Positions 7,660-15,683 of a DNA stretch of 64,000 nt are shown one piece after another (the stretch's first letter is position 1; each line of letters opens with the position of its first letter). Source of the DNA: Antarcticimicrobium sp040365005 (GTDB lineage Bacteria > Pseudomonadota > Alphaproteobacteria > Rhodobacterales > Rhodobacteraceae). Under the pieces are notes generated by a model, which worked only from the letters and a program-made list of their open reading frames with translations, had not been told where the DNA came from and did not search any database. The position numbers were made by a program, and so were the translations under genes. The stretch lies in contig NZ_BAABWV010000015.1 of the NCBI RefSeq assembly GCF_040365005.1, positions 62,001 to 126,000 on the forward strand, read 5' to 3'.

Positions 7660-7889
7660 GTCCTGTCTTGCCAGTAGCCATTTGCCGCCGCGACGGTGGC
7701 GAAATGCGTCGCGACCACCTGGCTGACAGCGATCAGGGCGCCGGAGTCTTCGGCGTATTCCGGTCGCAACCGGTCACGCACGTCGGCGTCTGGTTGGGTC
7801 AGCTTCACGGCCACACGTGCAAGCTTTACCGCGAGGTCATAACCCTCTTCGGGCGTTGTCGTCTTCAGTGTCGGGAGCCAGTTTGCCAT
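7656..7889 (-). CDS. Small hypothetical protein of the cco operon
   Basis: A 77-residue protein starting MANWLPTLKTTTPEEGYDLA at 7889. It is mostly helical and soluble, with no cysteine or membrane segment. It overlaps the end of ccoS by 53 nt and the next gene by 4 nt, a strong coupling signal. I do not recognise a family. Conserved position after ccoS suggests a link to oxidase biogenesis or nitrogen-oxide metabolism. Confidence 0.6.
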   Translation of the reverse strand: MANWLPTLKTTTPEEGYDLAVKLARVAVKLTQPDADVRDRLRPEYAEDSGALIAVSQVVATHFATVAAANGYWQDRT

Positions 7890-8049
7890 CGGATTTACCT
7901 TCTGTTTCGATTGCTTGATCAGGAGGGATGATGCGCCACGCGGCACCATCAGGGTCATCGAACTGTCCGTTTCTGAGCGCCCAGAAAAACGCGCAGAGAC
8001 CTAGCAGACCGAGTCCGATCGAGAGAGGTATGAGCAACAGGAGGCTCAC
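7837..8049 (-). CDS. ccoS: cbb3-type cytochrome oxidase assembly protein CcoS
   Basis: A 70-residue protein with one N-terminal membrane helix (LLLLIPLSIGLGLLGLCAFFWAL) followed by NGQFDDPDGAAWRII, the CcoS signature. CcoS is needed for cofactor insertion into cbb3 oxidase. The tail after residue 45 is longer and more acidic than usual. It follows the DUF2189 gene with a 4-nt overlap. The usual partners ccoG, ccoH and ccoI are not between it and ccoP, so they must lie elsewhere in the genome. Confidence 0.9.
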   Translation of the reverse strand: MSLLLLIPLSIGLGLLGLCAFFWALRNGQFDDPDGAAWRIIPPDQAIETEGKSDGKLAPDTEDDNARRGL

Positions 8050-8843
8050 TGCCGCTCACCCGCGATTGCCAGGTAAGCATGCCAGGTGCCGTGACCAAGA
8101 ACCGGGAACAGGACGATCAGCCCAATCAGGCCGGTTACGACTGACAGGCCCAATCCCAGGGCGACAAACAGACCCCAAACCAGCATGGGGCGCAGATTCT
8201 TCACCGTCATGACAAAACTCAGCCCCATGGCGGTCAGCGCATCGGTCTTGCGCGACACCAGCATGGGAATGGAAAAGACGCTGATCGCGAAGGCGAAGGC
8301 CGCGAACAACCCGCCCACCAGAGTACCGGTGATGATTAGCGCCCATCCCCGTGGCGTCGTCAATGCGTTGATCAACGCCTCCTCCGCGCCGGGGAACGGG
8401 CTAAGGCCAAAAAACAGCGCATAGAGCAGGTCCGCGGCCCTGAGCCAGAACAGGACGAGCAGTCCGAGCAGCAATCCTGCATAGGCCAATTGCCCGCCCG
8501 ACGCCGGCCGGAACACCAGCATGTCGGAAAACGAAACCTGTTGACCCTGTGCCTGCCTGTGGCTTTTCTCGTAAAGCCCGATCGCCAGGAACGGGCCGAC
8601 AATCAGGAAGCCTGAGATCGCGGGCAGCGCGAGATACAAGAGATGGCTCGCGTGGAGTGCCCAGAGGACCGCATAGGATACCAGTGTCAGAAACAGCCCA
8701 TAGGCAAGGCCGGCCCACGGCGCCATTCGCACATCATGCCAACCTGCCCGCAACCAGTCCGCCGCCGAAGACGATGGCAGGTCGCGTGCGTGGGGCGAGG
8801 CGGGCCGATCCGGGTTTCGCAAGGTTGGTAGTGGTTCCAGCAT
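8046..8843 (-). CDS. DUF2189-family integral membrane protein
   Basis: A 265-residue protein starting MLEPLPTL at 8843 with AAAAGGAG upstream. It has about six hydrophobic segments from residue 45 onward (GLAYGLFLTLVSYAVLWAL through VTGLIGLIVLFPVLGHG), and the C-terminal motif HGTWHAYLAI is typical of DUF2189. The family is common beside cbb3-oxidase genes in Rhodobacteraceae. A role in oxidase or cytochrome assembly is assumed from context, not shown. Confidence 0.82.
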   Translation of the reverse strand: MLEPLPTLRNPDRPASPHARDLPSSSAADWLRAGWHDVRMAPWAGLAYGLFLTLVSYAVLWALHASHLLYLALPAISGFLIVGPFLAIGLYEKSHRQAQGQQVSFSDMLVFRPASGGQLAYAGLLLGLLVLFWLRAADLLYALFFGLSPFPGAEEALINALTTPRGWALIITGTLVGGLFAAFAFAISVFSIPMLVSRKTDALTAMGLSFVMTVKNLRPMLVWGLFVALGLGLSVVTGLIGLIVLFPVLGHGTWHAYLAIAGERQ

Positions 8844-8856
8844 CCCGTTCTCCTTT

Positions 8857-9015
8857 TCAGCAGGACCGCCTGGCAGGCATCGCCCCGGCCGTTTCGCGGC
8901 AGTCCGGCTGCGATCGCAGGGCAACGGTCAGCAGATGCGCATTCGCGCCGAGGAACAGCAGGACGGCGGCCAGCGCCGCGCCGACCGCCAACCGTTTTTG
9001 CACGGCCGGCCTCAT
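8857..9015 (-). CDS. Small single-pass membrane protein between ccoP and DUF2189
   Basis: A 52-residue ORF whose ATG at 9015 overlaps the ccoP stop by 4 nt (ATGA). It has a basic N-terminus (MRPAVQKRLAVG), one hydrophobic helix (AALAAVLLFLGANAHLLTVAL) and a short tail with two cysteines. Translational coupling and a clean membrane-helix pattern support a real gene. It is short enough to be missed by automatic annotation. Function unknown; possibly a small cbb3 accessory subunit. Confidence 0.6.
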   Translation of the reverse strand: MRPAVQKRLAVGAALAAVLLFLGANAHLLTVALRSQPDCRETAGAMPARRSC

Positions 9016-9923
9016 TGTCCGCCTCCTTCGGGTCGGCCAAGCCGGGCCACGTAGAGCGCCAGGAGGTTGATTTCGGCCTCTGACAGGCGACCCGACCAGG
9101 CCGGCATCACCCCGTGGCGCCCGCGTCGGAGCGTTTCCATCACCGTTTCCCGGTCCTGGCCATAGATCACCGCCTCGTCTGTGAAGGAGGGTGCGCCGAT
9201 TTCGAGACCTCCCGTCCCGGTCTCGCCGTGGCAGGAACTGCAATTCTCCGAAAAGAGCGTGCCCGCGGCGCTCTCGAAATCGACAACTCCACCGCGCATT
9301 TCGGAAACGAATTCGGCCAAGGCCAACCGATCAGATCGCTCCATCCAGTCAAAGGTCGGCATTTCGGCGTAGCGGGTGTCGGGATCTTCGGTATTGATGC
9401 CGTGGCGAATGGTCGTGGCGATTTCTTCCGTGTCGCCGCCCCACAGCCATGTTTCGTCCGACAGGACCGGAAAGCCCGGCCCTCCCTGCCCGTTCGTGCC
9501 GTGGCAGGCCGCGCAGTTGTCGGCGAACAGGCGCGCGGCGGCGGGCATTGCGGTCGCCATCAGTGTCGCGTCGGATTGCAGAGCGACGAAATTCTCGCCC
9601 TCGAAACGCGACAGCCAGTCCTGCCGCCTGTCGGCAAGGCTGTTGAAGCCCTTGATCGCTTCTTCGCTCTGGTCCAGCCCGAGCAAGCCACGTGTGTAAT
9701 CGCGTCCGGTCGGCCAGGCGGGCAAGAGAATCCAGGCAACGACCGAATAAAGAAACGTCAGCACCAGTGCCCAGATCACGACCTTCGGAAACGCGGTATT
9801 GAGCTCGGTGATACCGCCCCAGTCGTGCCCCGTGGTGTCGTAGCCGGTGACCGGATCGATCTTGCGATTGCCCGTATGGGGATCGGCGCCGGGCAGTTGC
9901 CTCGGATCGGTCGGGTTACTCAT
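9012..9923 (-). CDS. ccoP: cbb3-type cytochrome c oxidase subunit III (diheme CcoP)
   Basis: A 303-residue protein starting MSNPTDPRQL at 9923. An N-terminal membrane helix (VVIWALVLTFLYSVVAWILL, about residues 48-67) is followed by two cytochrome c domains with CAACH (near 140) and CSSCH (near 230). It carries electrons from the bc1 complex or soluble cytochromes to CcoO/CcoN in high-affinity respiration. It lies in the canonical order N-O-Q-P and its start overlaps ccoQ by 8 nt. Confidence 0.96.
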   Translation of the reverse strand: MSNPTDPRQLPGADPHTGNRKIDPVTGYDTTGHDWGGITELNTAFPKVVIWALVLTFLYSVVAWILLPAWPTGRDYTRGLLGLDQSEEAIKGFNSLADRRQDWLSRFEGENFVALQSDATLMATAMPAAARLFADNCAACHGTNGQGGPGFPVLSDETWLWGGDTEEIATTIRHGINTEDPDTRYAEMPTFDWMERSDRLALAEFVSEMRGGVVDFESAAGTLFSENCSSCHGETGTGGLEIGAPSFTDEAVIYGQDRETVMETLRRGRHGVMPAWSGRLSEAEINLLALYVARLGRPEGGGQ

Positions 9924-10080
9924 CTCCAACCTCCTTTGAAGGCAGCACGGACCGGGCGGCGGCGTCATAGGCCTTGCGCCGGGACGGGCTGTAGGCGCGG
10001 ATGACGACAATCAGGAAGAACCCCATCAGCCAGATCAGGCCAACCGTCTTGGACAGATAGACCAGCATGTCATGGGTCAT
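9916..10080 (-). CDS. ccoQ: cbb3-type oxidase subunit IV (CcoQ)
   Basis: A 54-residue ORF with ATG at 10080 overlapping the ccoO stop by 4 nt; its TAA lies inside the ccoP start. It has one membrane helix (VGLIWLMGFFLIVVIRAY) followed by SPSRRKAYDAAA, the usual CcoQ pattern. CcoQ stabilises the cbb3 complex and may protect it from oxygen. Position between ccoO and ccoP makes the call secure. Confidence 0.92.
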   Translation of the reverse strand: MTHDMLVYLSKTVGLIWLMGFFLIVVIRAYSPSRRKAYDAAARSVLPSKEVGDE

Positions 10081-10805
10081 TGGGACCCCCCCGCCAGTAT
10101 CCGGTAGGGTGCATCGGTCAAGGTGCCCAGCGACTGGAGATAGGCCACAAGCGCATCCATCTCTGTCAGGCGAGACGGATCACCATCGAAGACTCGGGCC
10201 TCGGGACGTTCCCCGTAGCGCTCCAGAAATCCGTCCACTGCGTCGCTGTCCGGGCGGCTTTGCGCCAGCGCATCGGCTTCCGCCGCCGCGATCATGTCCT
10301 CGTCATAGGGTACGCCAAGCCGGGCCAGCGTGGCCAACGCGTCAGATAACAGATCGGTATCAAGGGGACGCGTCAGCCAGGGGTAGGACGGCATGATCGA
10401 GGCCGGCACCACGCTGCGCGGGTCGATCAGGTGCGCCACATGCCAGTCGTCCGAATACTTGCCGCCCAGTCGCGCCAGATCCGGGCCGGTGCGCTTCGAT
10501 CCCCAGAGCATCGGGTGATCGTAGGCGCTTTCCGAGGCCAGCGAATAGGGGCCATAGCGATCCAGTTCGTCGGCCAGGCTGCGCACCATCTGGCTGTGGC
10601 AGGCATAGCAGCCCTCGCGGATGTAAATCTCGCGCCCGGCCAGTTCCAGAGGGGTATAGGGGCGCAGGTCATCGGGAAGCTCAACCGTTTCGTCGATGGT
10701 GAACAGCGGTGCGATTTCCACGATCCCGCCGATCGAAGCGGCCACGATGATTGCCGCCACCAGCCCCATGGAGATTTTTTCCAGATTGTAGTGCAGTTTT
10801 AGCAT
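10077..10805 (-). CDS. ccoO: cbb3-type cytochrome c oxidase subunit II (monoheme CcoO)
   Basis: A 242-residue protein starting MLKLHYNLEKISMG at 10805. One N-terminal membrane helix (about residues 13-33) anchors a periplasmic cytochrome c domain with CYACHSQM (near residue 66) and a distal methionine in the PASIMPSYPWL region (near residue 150). It accepts electrons from CcoP and passes them to CcoN. The start lies 4 nt after the ccoN stop. Confidence 0.96.
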   Translation of the reverse strand: MLKLHYNLEKISMGLVAAIIVAASIGGIVEIAPLFTIDETVELPDDLRPYTPLELAGREIYIREGCYACHSQMVRSLADELDRYGPYSLASESAYDHPMLWGSKRTGPDLARLGGKYSDDWHVAHLIDPRSVVPASIMPSYPWLTRPLDTDLLSDALATLARLGVPYDEDMIAAAEADALAQSRPDSDAVDGFLERYGERPEARVFDGDPSRLTEMDALVAYLQSLGTLTDAPYRILAGGSQ

Positions 10806-10809
10806 GGGC

Positions 10810-12435
10810 TCACTCCGCCGGCTGCGCGACAAGGGGCCGGTCGGTGGCATCCTCCGTCGTTCCGCGCATCGTGGCGCGACAGTTCCAGGCGCAGATCACG
10901 GCCCCGGTCAGGAACAGCCCTCCGCCGATGGTGCGCAGCAGGTAATAGGGGGCCATCGCCTCGACCGACTGGACAAAGCTGTAGGACAGCGCGCCGTTCT
11001 CGTCATAGGCCCGCCACATCAGCCCCTGCGTGATCCCGGCGTTCCACATCGATATGACGTAGACGAGTGTGCCTGTGACGGCGAGCCAGAAGTGCCATTC
11101 GACGGCCCGTGGCGACGCCATCTCCGTCTTGCCACTGAGTTGCGGAACCAGCGTATAGATCGCACCAAAGACGATCATCGCCACCCATCCGAGCGTGCCG
11201 GAATGGACGTGGCCCACGGTCCAGTCGGTGTAGTGCGACAGCGAATTGACCGGGCGAATGGCGAGGAACGATCCTTCGAAGGTCGACAGACCATAGAACA
11301 CCGCGGCCACGAACATGAAGCGCAGCGTGGCGTCGTCGCGCACCTTGTGCCAGGCGCCGTTCAGCGTCGCGATGGCATTGCCCGCCGAGGCCCAGCTTGG
11401 CACCAGCAACATTACCGAAAATGTCATGCCGAGCGTCTGCGCCCAGTAAGGCAGCGCGGTGTAATGCAGGTGGTGCGAGCCCACCCAGATATAGAAGAAG
11501 GTGATGCCCCAGAAGCTGACGATCGACAGGCGGTAGGACCAGATCGGTCGCCCGGACCGCACCGGGAGAAAATAATAGAGCATTCCGAGGAACCCCGCGG
11601 TCAGGAAGAAGGCAACCGCATTGTGGCCATACCACCATTGCACCATGGCATCCTGCACGCCCGACCAGATCGGAAAGCTCTCTGCCGTCGTCCAGCGCAC
11701 GGGAAGCGCGAGGTTGTTGACGATGTGCAGCATCGCCACAACGAGGATGAAGGCCAGGTAATACCAGTTGGCGACATAGATATGCGGCTCGTTCCGGCGG
11801 GCAAGCGTGCGGATATATAAGACGAAATACGTCACCCAGATCACCACCAGCCAAAGATCCGCATACCATTCGGCCTCGGCATATTCCTTGGATTGGGTTG
11901 ACCCCATCAGATAGCCGGTGACGGCCCAGGCGCAAAACAGGTTGTAGCCGATGAGCACGACCCAGGGGCTCAGATTGTCGGCGAGCCGCGCGCGCGAGGT
12001 GCGTTGCAGGACGTGGAAAGACGTGGCGATCAGCGCGTTTCCGCCAAAGCCGAAGATAATCCCGGTCGTGTGCACGGGACGCAGTCGACCGAAGCTGGTA
12101 GCCGGCCAAGGCGGCGTTCCCTCTGGCCAGTACAAGAGCGCTGCAACCCAGACGCCGATGCCCATGCCGATCATCGCCCAGATCAGTGTCATGACAAGTC
12201 CGAAACGGGTCGGCGCGTCATAGTAGCGTTGCAACCGATTGGCCGGTGGCTCGGGATCATAGAGCGCGCCGCCGAGCAGAAATGCGAGCGCGATCCCGAG
12301 CCCGAGCGCCATGAACCCGTGGGCCGACATGACCCCGTGACGCGCCGATGCAGCCATGGCAAGGCCCATCAGGGCCAGCAGGACCGACAGAAACATTCCA
12401 ACCCGGCGTTCGGAAACCGACAACGATGCTGTCAT
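10810..12435 (-). CDS. ccoN: cbb3-type cytochrome c oxidase catalytic subunit I (CcoN)
   Basis: A 541-residue polytopic protein with about 14 hydrophobic segments. Heme and copper ligands are visible: the His in VHTTGIIFGFGGNAL, the CuB-region WWYGHNAVAFFL, SHHLHYTALPYW, and the heme b/b3 pair in LSHYTDWTVGHVHSGTLGW. It reduces oxygen to water with high affinity and pumps protons. The gene starts 19 nt after the NsrR-like regulator gene, so regulator and oxidase probably share a transcript. The usual length is about 470-550. Confidence 0.96.
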   Translation of the reverse strand: MTASLSVSERRVGMFLSVLLALMGLAMAASARHGVMSAHGFMALGLGIALAFLLGGALYDPEPPANRLQRYYDAPTRFGLVMTLIWAMIGMGIGVWVAALLYWPEGTPPWPATSFGRLRPVHTTGIIFGFGGNALIATSFHVLQRTSRARLADNLSPWVVLIGYNLFCAWAVTGYLMGSTQSKEYAEAEWYADLWLVVIWVTYFVLYIRTLARRNEPHIYVANWYYLAFILVVAMLHIVNNLALPVRWTTAESFPIWSGVQDAMVQWWYGHNAVAFFLTAGFLGMLYYFLPVRSGRPIWSYRLSIVSFWGITFFYIWVGSHHLHYTALPYWAQTLGMTFSVMLLVPSWASAGNAIATLNGAWHKVRDDATLRFMFVAAVFYGLSTFEGSFLAIRPVNSLSHYTDWTVGHVHSGTLGWVAMIVFGAIYTLVPQLSGKTEMASPRAVEWHFWLAVTGTLVYVISMWNAGITQGLMWRAYDENGALSYSFVQSVEAMAPYYLLRTIGGGLFLTGAVICAWNCRATMRGTTEDATDRPLVAQPAE

Positions 12436-12454
12436 CTTGATCTGCCTTTCTTCG

Positions 12455-12871
12455 TCATGCGGCTGCCGGTTCGGGAAGGGCGATATCGGCGAGCGTGGAT
12501 CTGTTCAGATCGGCGATGAACTGACGCTCCGCCTGTCGAAGCCGGGATTTCAGGCGGCAACATCCGTCGATCGAACAATCTCCGCCATCCGGCCCGAAAC
12601 ACTCAACGAGCGACTGTCCCTGTTCGAGCAGCCGCACGACGTCGCCAAGCCGGATCTCGGCGGGGCTGGATCGCAAGACAGCGCCCCCATTCACCCCGCG
12701 TCGGGTCTCGACGATGCCTGCCTGCGCGAGCCGTTGCATGATCTTCGCCAGGTGGTTGCGCGATAGTTTGAACTCCTCTGCCAAATCTGCCGTTGAGAAC
12801 GCCCGGTCGGGCGCGCTCGCCATCCGCATCAGCATTCGAAGTCCGTAGTCGGTGAAGGAGGTAAGGTTCAT
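12455..12871 (-). CDS. Rrf2-family regulator, NsrR-like (Fe-S, NO-responsive type)
   Basis: A 138-residue protein starting MNLTSFTDYGLRMLMRMAS at 12871 with GAAGGAGG upstream. A winged helix (TADLAEEFKLSRNHLAKIMQRLAQAG, residues 27-52) is followed by RRGVNGG and three cysteines in ECFGPDGGDCSIDGCCRLK (about 91-109) that match the NsrR iron-sulfur ligands. NsrR releases DNA when NO reacts with the cluster. Co-transcribed with ccoNOQP and divergent from hemoglobin and hemerythrin genes. A perfect dyad lies between the two transcripts. Confidence 0.88.
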   Translation of the reverse strand: MNLTSFTDYGLRMLMRMASAPDRAFSTADLAEEFKLSRNHLAKIMQRLAQAGIVETRRGVNGGAVLRSSPAEIRLGDVVRLLEQGQSLVECFGPDGGDCSIDGCCRLKSRLRQAERQFIADLNRSTLADIALPEPAAA

Positions 12872-12894
12872 GGCGTCCCGCAGATCTCCAAATC

Positions 12895-12909
12895 GGTATT
12901 TACAATACC
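12895..12909. promoter_or_regulatory. Candidate NsrR operator in the divergent promoter region
   Basis: GGTATT-TAC-AATACC, a perfect 6-bp dyad with a 3-bp centre, 23 nt upstream of the regulator start and 49 nt upstream of the hemoglobin gene. AT-rich dyads of this kind are typical Rrf2/NsrR sites. Control of both divergent transcripts is inferred. Confidence 0.6.
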
Positions 12910-12958
12910 TATTTAGCAGAGATAGCATGAGACTCAAGATCAATTTCCCGAGGCCCCC

Positions 12959-13402
12959 ATGTCGACTGCCGTCTCACAGATCAATTCCGCCCGCCCGCAA
13001 ACGACCGCCGAGATCATGGCGCGGACCGGGCTGGACGAAGAAAAGCTGACCGAGCTGGTGCATTGCTTCTATGGCAAGGTGCGCGCGGACCCGGCGCTTG
13101 GTCCGATCTTCGCGGAGCGGATTTCGGATTGGGGCCCGCACTTGGAGCGCATGGTGGCCTTCTGGTCTTCGGTCGCGTTGATGACGGGCCGGTATCACGG
13201 GGCCCCGGTGCCGGCCCATATCGGCCTGCCCGTGGACTGGGATCATTTCGACCGCTGGCTGGTGCTGTTTCGCGAAACCGCGACCGAAACCTGCCCACCC
13301 GAAGGCGCTGCGCATGTCATCGAACGCGCCGAGCGGATCGCGCGCTCGCTGCATATGGCGGTCGAGGATGCGAAGCCCCGGACAATTCCATCACTGCTCT
13401 GA
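12959..13402 (+). CDS. Group III truncated hemoglobin
   Basis: A 147-residue protein with the truncated-globin core ELVHCFYGKVRADPALGPIFAERI, then DWGPHLERMVAFWSSVALMTGRYHGAPVPAHIGLP. The His in PAHIG is the likely proximal heme ligand, and the WSSVALMTGRY pattern is typical of group III (trHbP). Such proteins bind oxygen or NO and often take part in NO detoxification. It is first in an operon divergent from the NsrR-like regulator. Confidence 0.9.
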   Translation: MSTAVSQINSARPQTTAEIMARTGLDEEKLTELVHCFYGKVRADPALGPIFAERISDWGPHLERMVAFWSSVALMTGRYHGAPVPAHIGLPVDWDHFDRWLVLFRETATETCPPEGAAHVIERAERIARSLHMAVEDAKPRTIPSLL

Positions 13403-13417
13403 CCCGAGGATACGAAC

Positions 13418-13903
13418 ATGACAAAACCACTGCCCCCGCAAGACCCGAGCGACCTGACCAGTTTCATCGAAACCGAGTATCACGCGAAACACCGTGCCCA
13501 GCTTCCTGAACTGGCGACCTTGTCGGAAAAGGTCGAAGCGGTCCATGCCGGGCAAACGGATGTTCCCGCGGGATTGGCCGACCTGCTGCACCGGATGATC
13601 GGTGACCTCGAAGTTCACATGAAGAAAGAGGAACTGATCCTGTTCCCCGCCATTCGCAATGCGGCGGCGGGGCTGGATGCGCCGATTGCGGCGATGCGCG
13701 CGGATCATGACGACCACGAAGCCGAAGTCGGCCAAATCCGGCAGTTGACCAACAACCTGACATTGCCGGATGGCGCCTGCCGAAGCTGGACGCGGCTTTA
13801 TACCGGGGTCGGTGAATTCCTTGACGACCTCGAAGAGCATATCCGGCTGGAGAACGACGTGCTGTTTCCGCAATTCGAAACGCAGGAGACAGGCCATGTC
13901 TGA
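13418..13903 (+). CDS. Hemerythrin-domain protein (Ric/YtfE/DnrN-like)
   Basis: A 161-residue protein with di-iron ligand motifs in the expected order: EYHAKHRAQLPEL (residues 20-32), LEVHMKKEELILFP (about 64-77), RADHDDHEAEV (about 95-105) and LEEHIRLENDVLFP (about 138-151). Ric/DnrN proteins repair iron-sulfur clusters after nitrosative damage. The N-terminal cysteine domain of full Ric is absent. It follows the hemoglobin gene by 15 nt. Confidence 0.88.
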   Translation: MTKPLPPQDPSDLTSFIETEYHAKHRAQLPELATLSEKVEAVHAGQTDVPAGLADLLHRMIGDLEVHMKKEELILFPAIRNAAAGLDAPIAAMRADHDDHEAEVGQIRQLTNNLTLPDGACRSWTRLYTGVGEFLDDLEEHIRLENDVLFPQFETQETGHV

Positions 13904-14240
13904 GCTACACCTCCCAAAACCCACCAGGGACCTTGTCGACCGGCGTCATGCCCTGGCACCCGATGCCGAAGACGCATTCCGCGCGTTCTCGAAAGCGGTG
14001 TTCGCCGAAGGGGCGCTCGATACACGCACCAAGCAGCTCATCGCTGTGGCCGTGGCGCATGTGACCCAATGCCCGTGGTGCATCGAAGGCCATGTCAAGG
14101 CGGCCAAGCGTGAGGGGGCCTCGGGCGAACAGATCATGGAAGCCATCTGGGTTGCATCCGAAATGCGCGCCGGGGCGGCCTGGGCACATGCGCTGAAGGC
14201 GGTGGAGATGATCGGCGACACGGGCCAACCGGACAGCTGA
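13896..14240 (+). CDS. Carboxymuconolactone decarboxylase (AhpD-like) family protein
   Basis: A 114-residue protein with the CMD/AhpD active site CPWCIEGHVKAAKREGAS (residues 59-76): a CxxC pair plus His. AhpD-like proteins act in peroxide or reactive-nitrogen defence through a disulfide relay; others are decarboxylases. The start overlaps the hemerythrin gene by 8 nt and the stop touches the DUF488 start, so it is part of the stress operon. The exact substrate is unknown. Confidence 0.85.
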   Translation: MSELHLPKPTRDLVDRRHALAPDAEDAFRAFSKAVFAEGALDTRTKQLIAVAVAHVTQCPWCIEGHVKAAKREGASGEQIMEAIWVASEMRAGAAWAHALKAVEMIGDTGQPDS

Positions 14241-14662
14241 TGCCCCCGGCAAGGCCCCCCATCCCCGACACCCTCGGCGAGCGTATCCGCGTCAAGCGGA
14301 TCTATCGCGCAGCGCGGGTGTCGGATGGCAAGCGGATTCTGGTCGATCGTCTTTGGCCACGCGGCGTGGCGAAGGACCGCGCCCGACTGTTCGACTGGTG
14401 CAAGGACATCGCGCCGAGCGATACGTTGCGACACTGGTTTCATGCCAATCCCGATCAGTGGCAGGACTTCGTCACGCGCTACCGGGCGGAACTCGCCACG
14501 CGCGAAGATTTGGTGTGCGAGCTTGCCGGATACGCGCAGGGCGATATCGTCACGCTGCTCTATGCCTCGAAGGACGAAGAACACAACAATGCCATCGTGC
14601 TGCGGGACTGCCTGCGCCAATGGTTGGAAAGGGAGAGGAAAAATGATGGACCGGCCCAATGA
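14240..14662 (+). CDS. DUF488-family protein
   Basis: A 140-residue protein with the DUF488 signatures IRVKRIYRAARVSDGKRILVDRLWPRGVAKD (residues 16-46) and LLYASKDEEHNNAIVLRDCL. The family is widespread and poorly characterised; a structure-based guess is a Rossmann-like nucleic-acid or small-molecule binding protein. It overlaps its neighbours on both sides (1 nt and 20 nt), so expression with hemoglobin and hemerythrin is likely. That ties this uncharacterised family to NO stress in this organism. Confidence 0.85.
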   Translation: MPPARPPIPDTLGERIRVKRIYRAARVSDGKRILVDRLWPRGVAKDRARLFDWCKDIAPSDTLRHWFHANPDQWQDFVTRYRAELATREDLVCELAGYAQGDIVTLLYASKDEEHNNAIVLRDCLRQWLERERKNDGPAQ

Positions 14663-15683
14663 CGAGGCTCTGCGAACGCCGCTTCGCGATCTGCTCGGAT
14701 GCGAGGTGCCCATCCTGCTGGCCGGCATGGGCGGCGTGTCCCGATGGGACCTGGCGGCGGCGGTGGCCAATGCGGGCGGCTACGGGATGTTGGGCATGGT
14801 GCGCGAACCCATCGACCTGATCACACGGGAGGTCACCGCGATGCAGGCGGCAACGGACCGGCCCTTTGCCGTCAATCTGATCCCGGCGGCGACCGACCCG
14901 CAGTTGCTTGAGGCGCAGATCGCCTGTTGCCTCGATCTTGGCGTGACGGCCTTCTGCTTTTTCTGGGATGTGATGCCGGATGTGGTGGCGCGGGTGAAAG
15001 ACGCGGGATGTCTCGTATTGCATCAGGTCGGAACGGAGGCCGCCTCGCGGATGGCCGAAGCGGCCGGGGCGGATGTGATCATCGCACAGGGGATCGAGGC
15101 GGGCGGCCATGTGCACGGACGAAGTCCCGCCTTCGGGCTGGCGGAACAGATACTGGCCGGGACCGACCTGCCGGTCGTGGTCTCGGGCGGGATCGCGACG
15201 GGCGAAGGGCTTGCCGCCGCATTGGCGATCGGGGCCAGCGGCGTGCAATGCGGCACCGCCTTTCTGGCGACCGAAGAATCCTTTGCGCATTCCTATCACA
15301 AGTCTCGCATCGTCGAGGCCACGGGCGAGGATACGGTGCTGACCGATGTGTTCGTTCTGAACTGGCCCAAGGGCGCTGCGGTGCGGGTGATCGGCAACAG
15401 CGTGACGGAGGGTCTAAAGGGCTATTACCTGGGTCACGACCCGGACAGCCTGCCGCGCGAGACCATCGCCCATGACGACGATCAGCCCCGCCTGCGCTTC
15501 AGCACGGATTCACCCTTGCGCACCACAACCGGCGATCTGGAAGCGATGGCGCTCTATGCCGGTCAGGGCGCGGGAAATATTGCCGATATCGTCCCTGCGG
15601 CCCCACGTCTGAACGCCATGGTCGCGCAGGCCCGGCATATCCTGAAGGGCCCGGTGCGTAACGGTTTCACGGCGATGTCATGA
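14643..15683 (+). CDS. Nitronate monooxygenase (2-nitropropane dioxygenase family)
   Basis: A 346-residue TIM-barrel flavoprotein. Visible signatures are PILLAGMGGVSRWDLAAAVANAGGYGMLG at the N-terminus, VDVIIAQGIEAGGHVHG (FMN/substrate loop with His) and PVVVSGGIATGEGLAAALAIGASGVQCGTAFL (phosphate-binding region). It oxidises nitronates to carbonyl compounds and nitrite. The family also contains non-nitronate FMN enzymes. Context with NO-detoxifying proteins supports a nitro-compound role. It overlaps the gene before and after by a few nt. Confidence 0.86.
   Translation: MMDRPNDEALRTPLRDLLGCEVPILLAGMGGVSRWDLAAAVANAGGYGMLGMVREPIDLITREVTAMQAATDRPFAVNLIPAATDPQLLEAQIACCLDLGVTAFCFFWDVMPDVVARVKDAGCLVLHQVGTEAASRMAEAAGADVIIAQGIEAGGHVHGRSPAFGLAEQILAGTDLPVVVSGGIATGEGLAAALAIGASGVQCGTAFLATEESFAHSYHKSRIVEATGEDTVLTDVFVLNWPKGAAVRVIGNSVTEGLKGYYLGHDPDSLPRETIAHDDDQPRLRFSTDSPLRTTTGDLEAMALYAGQGAGNIADIVPAAPRLNAMVAQARHILKGPVRNGFTAMS

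Noticed and set aside
9114..10004. Long plus-strand open frame opposite ccoP
   Set aside because: It mirrors ccoP in a GC-rich region, with no ribosome-binding site and no family motif.
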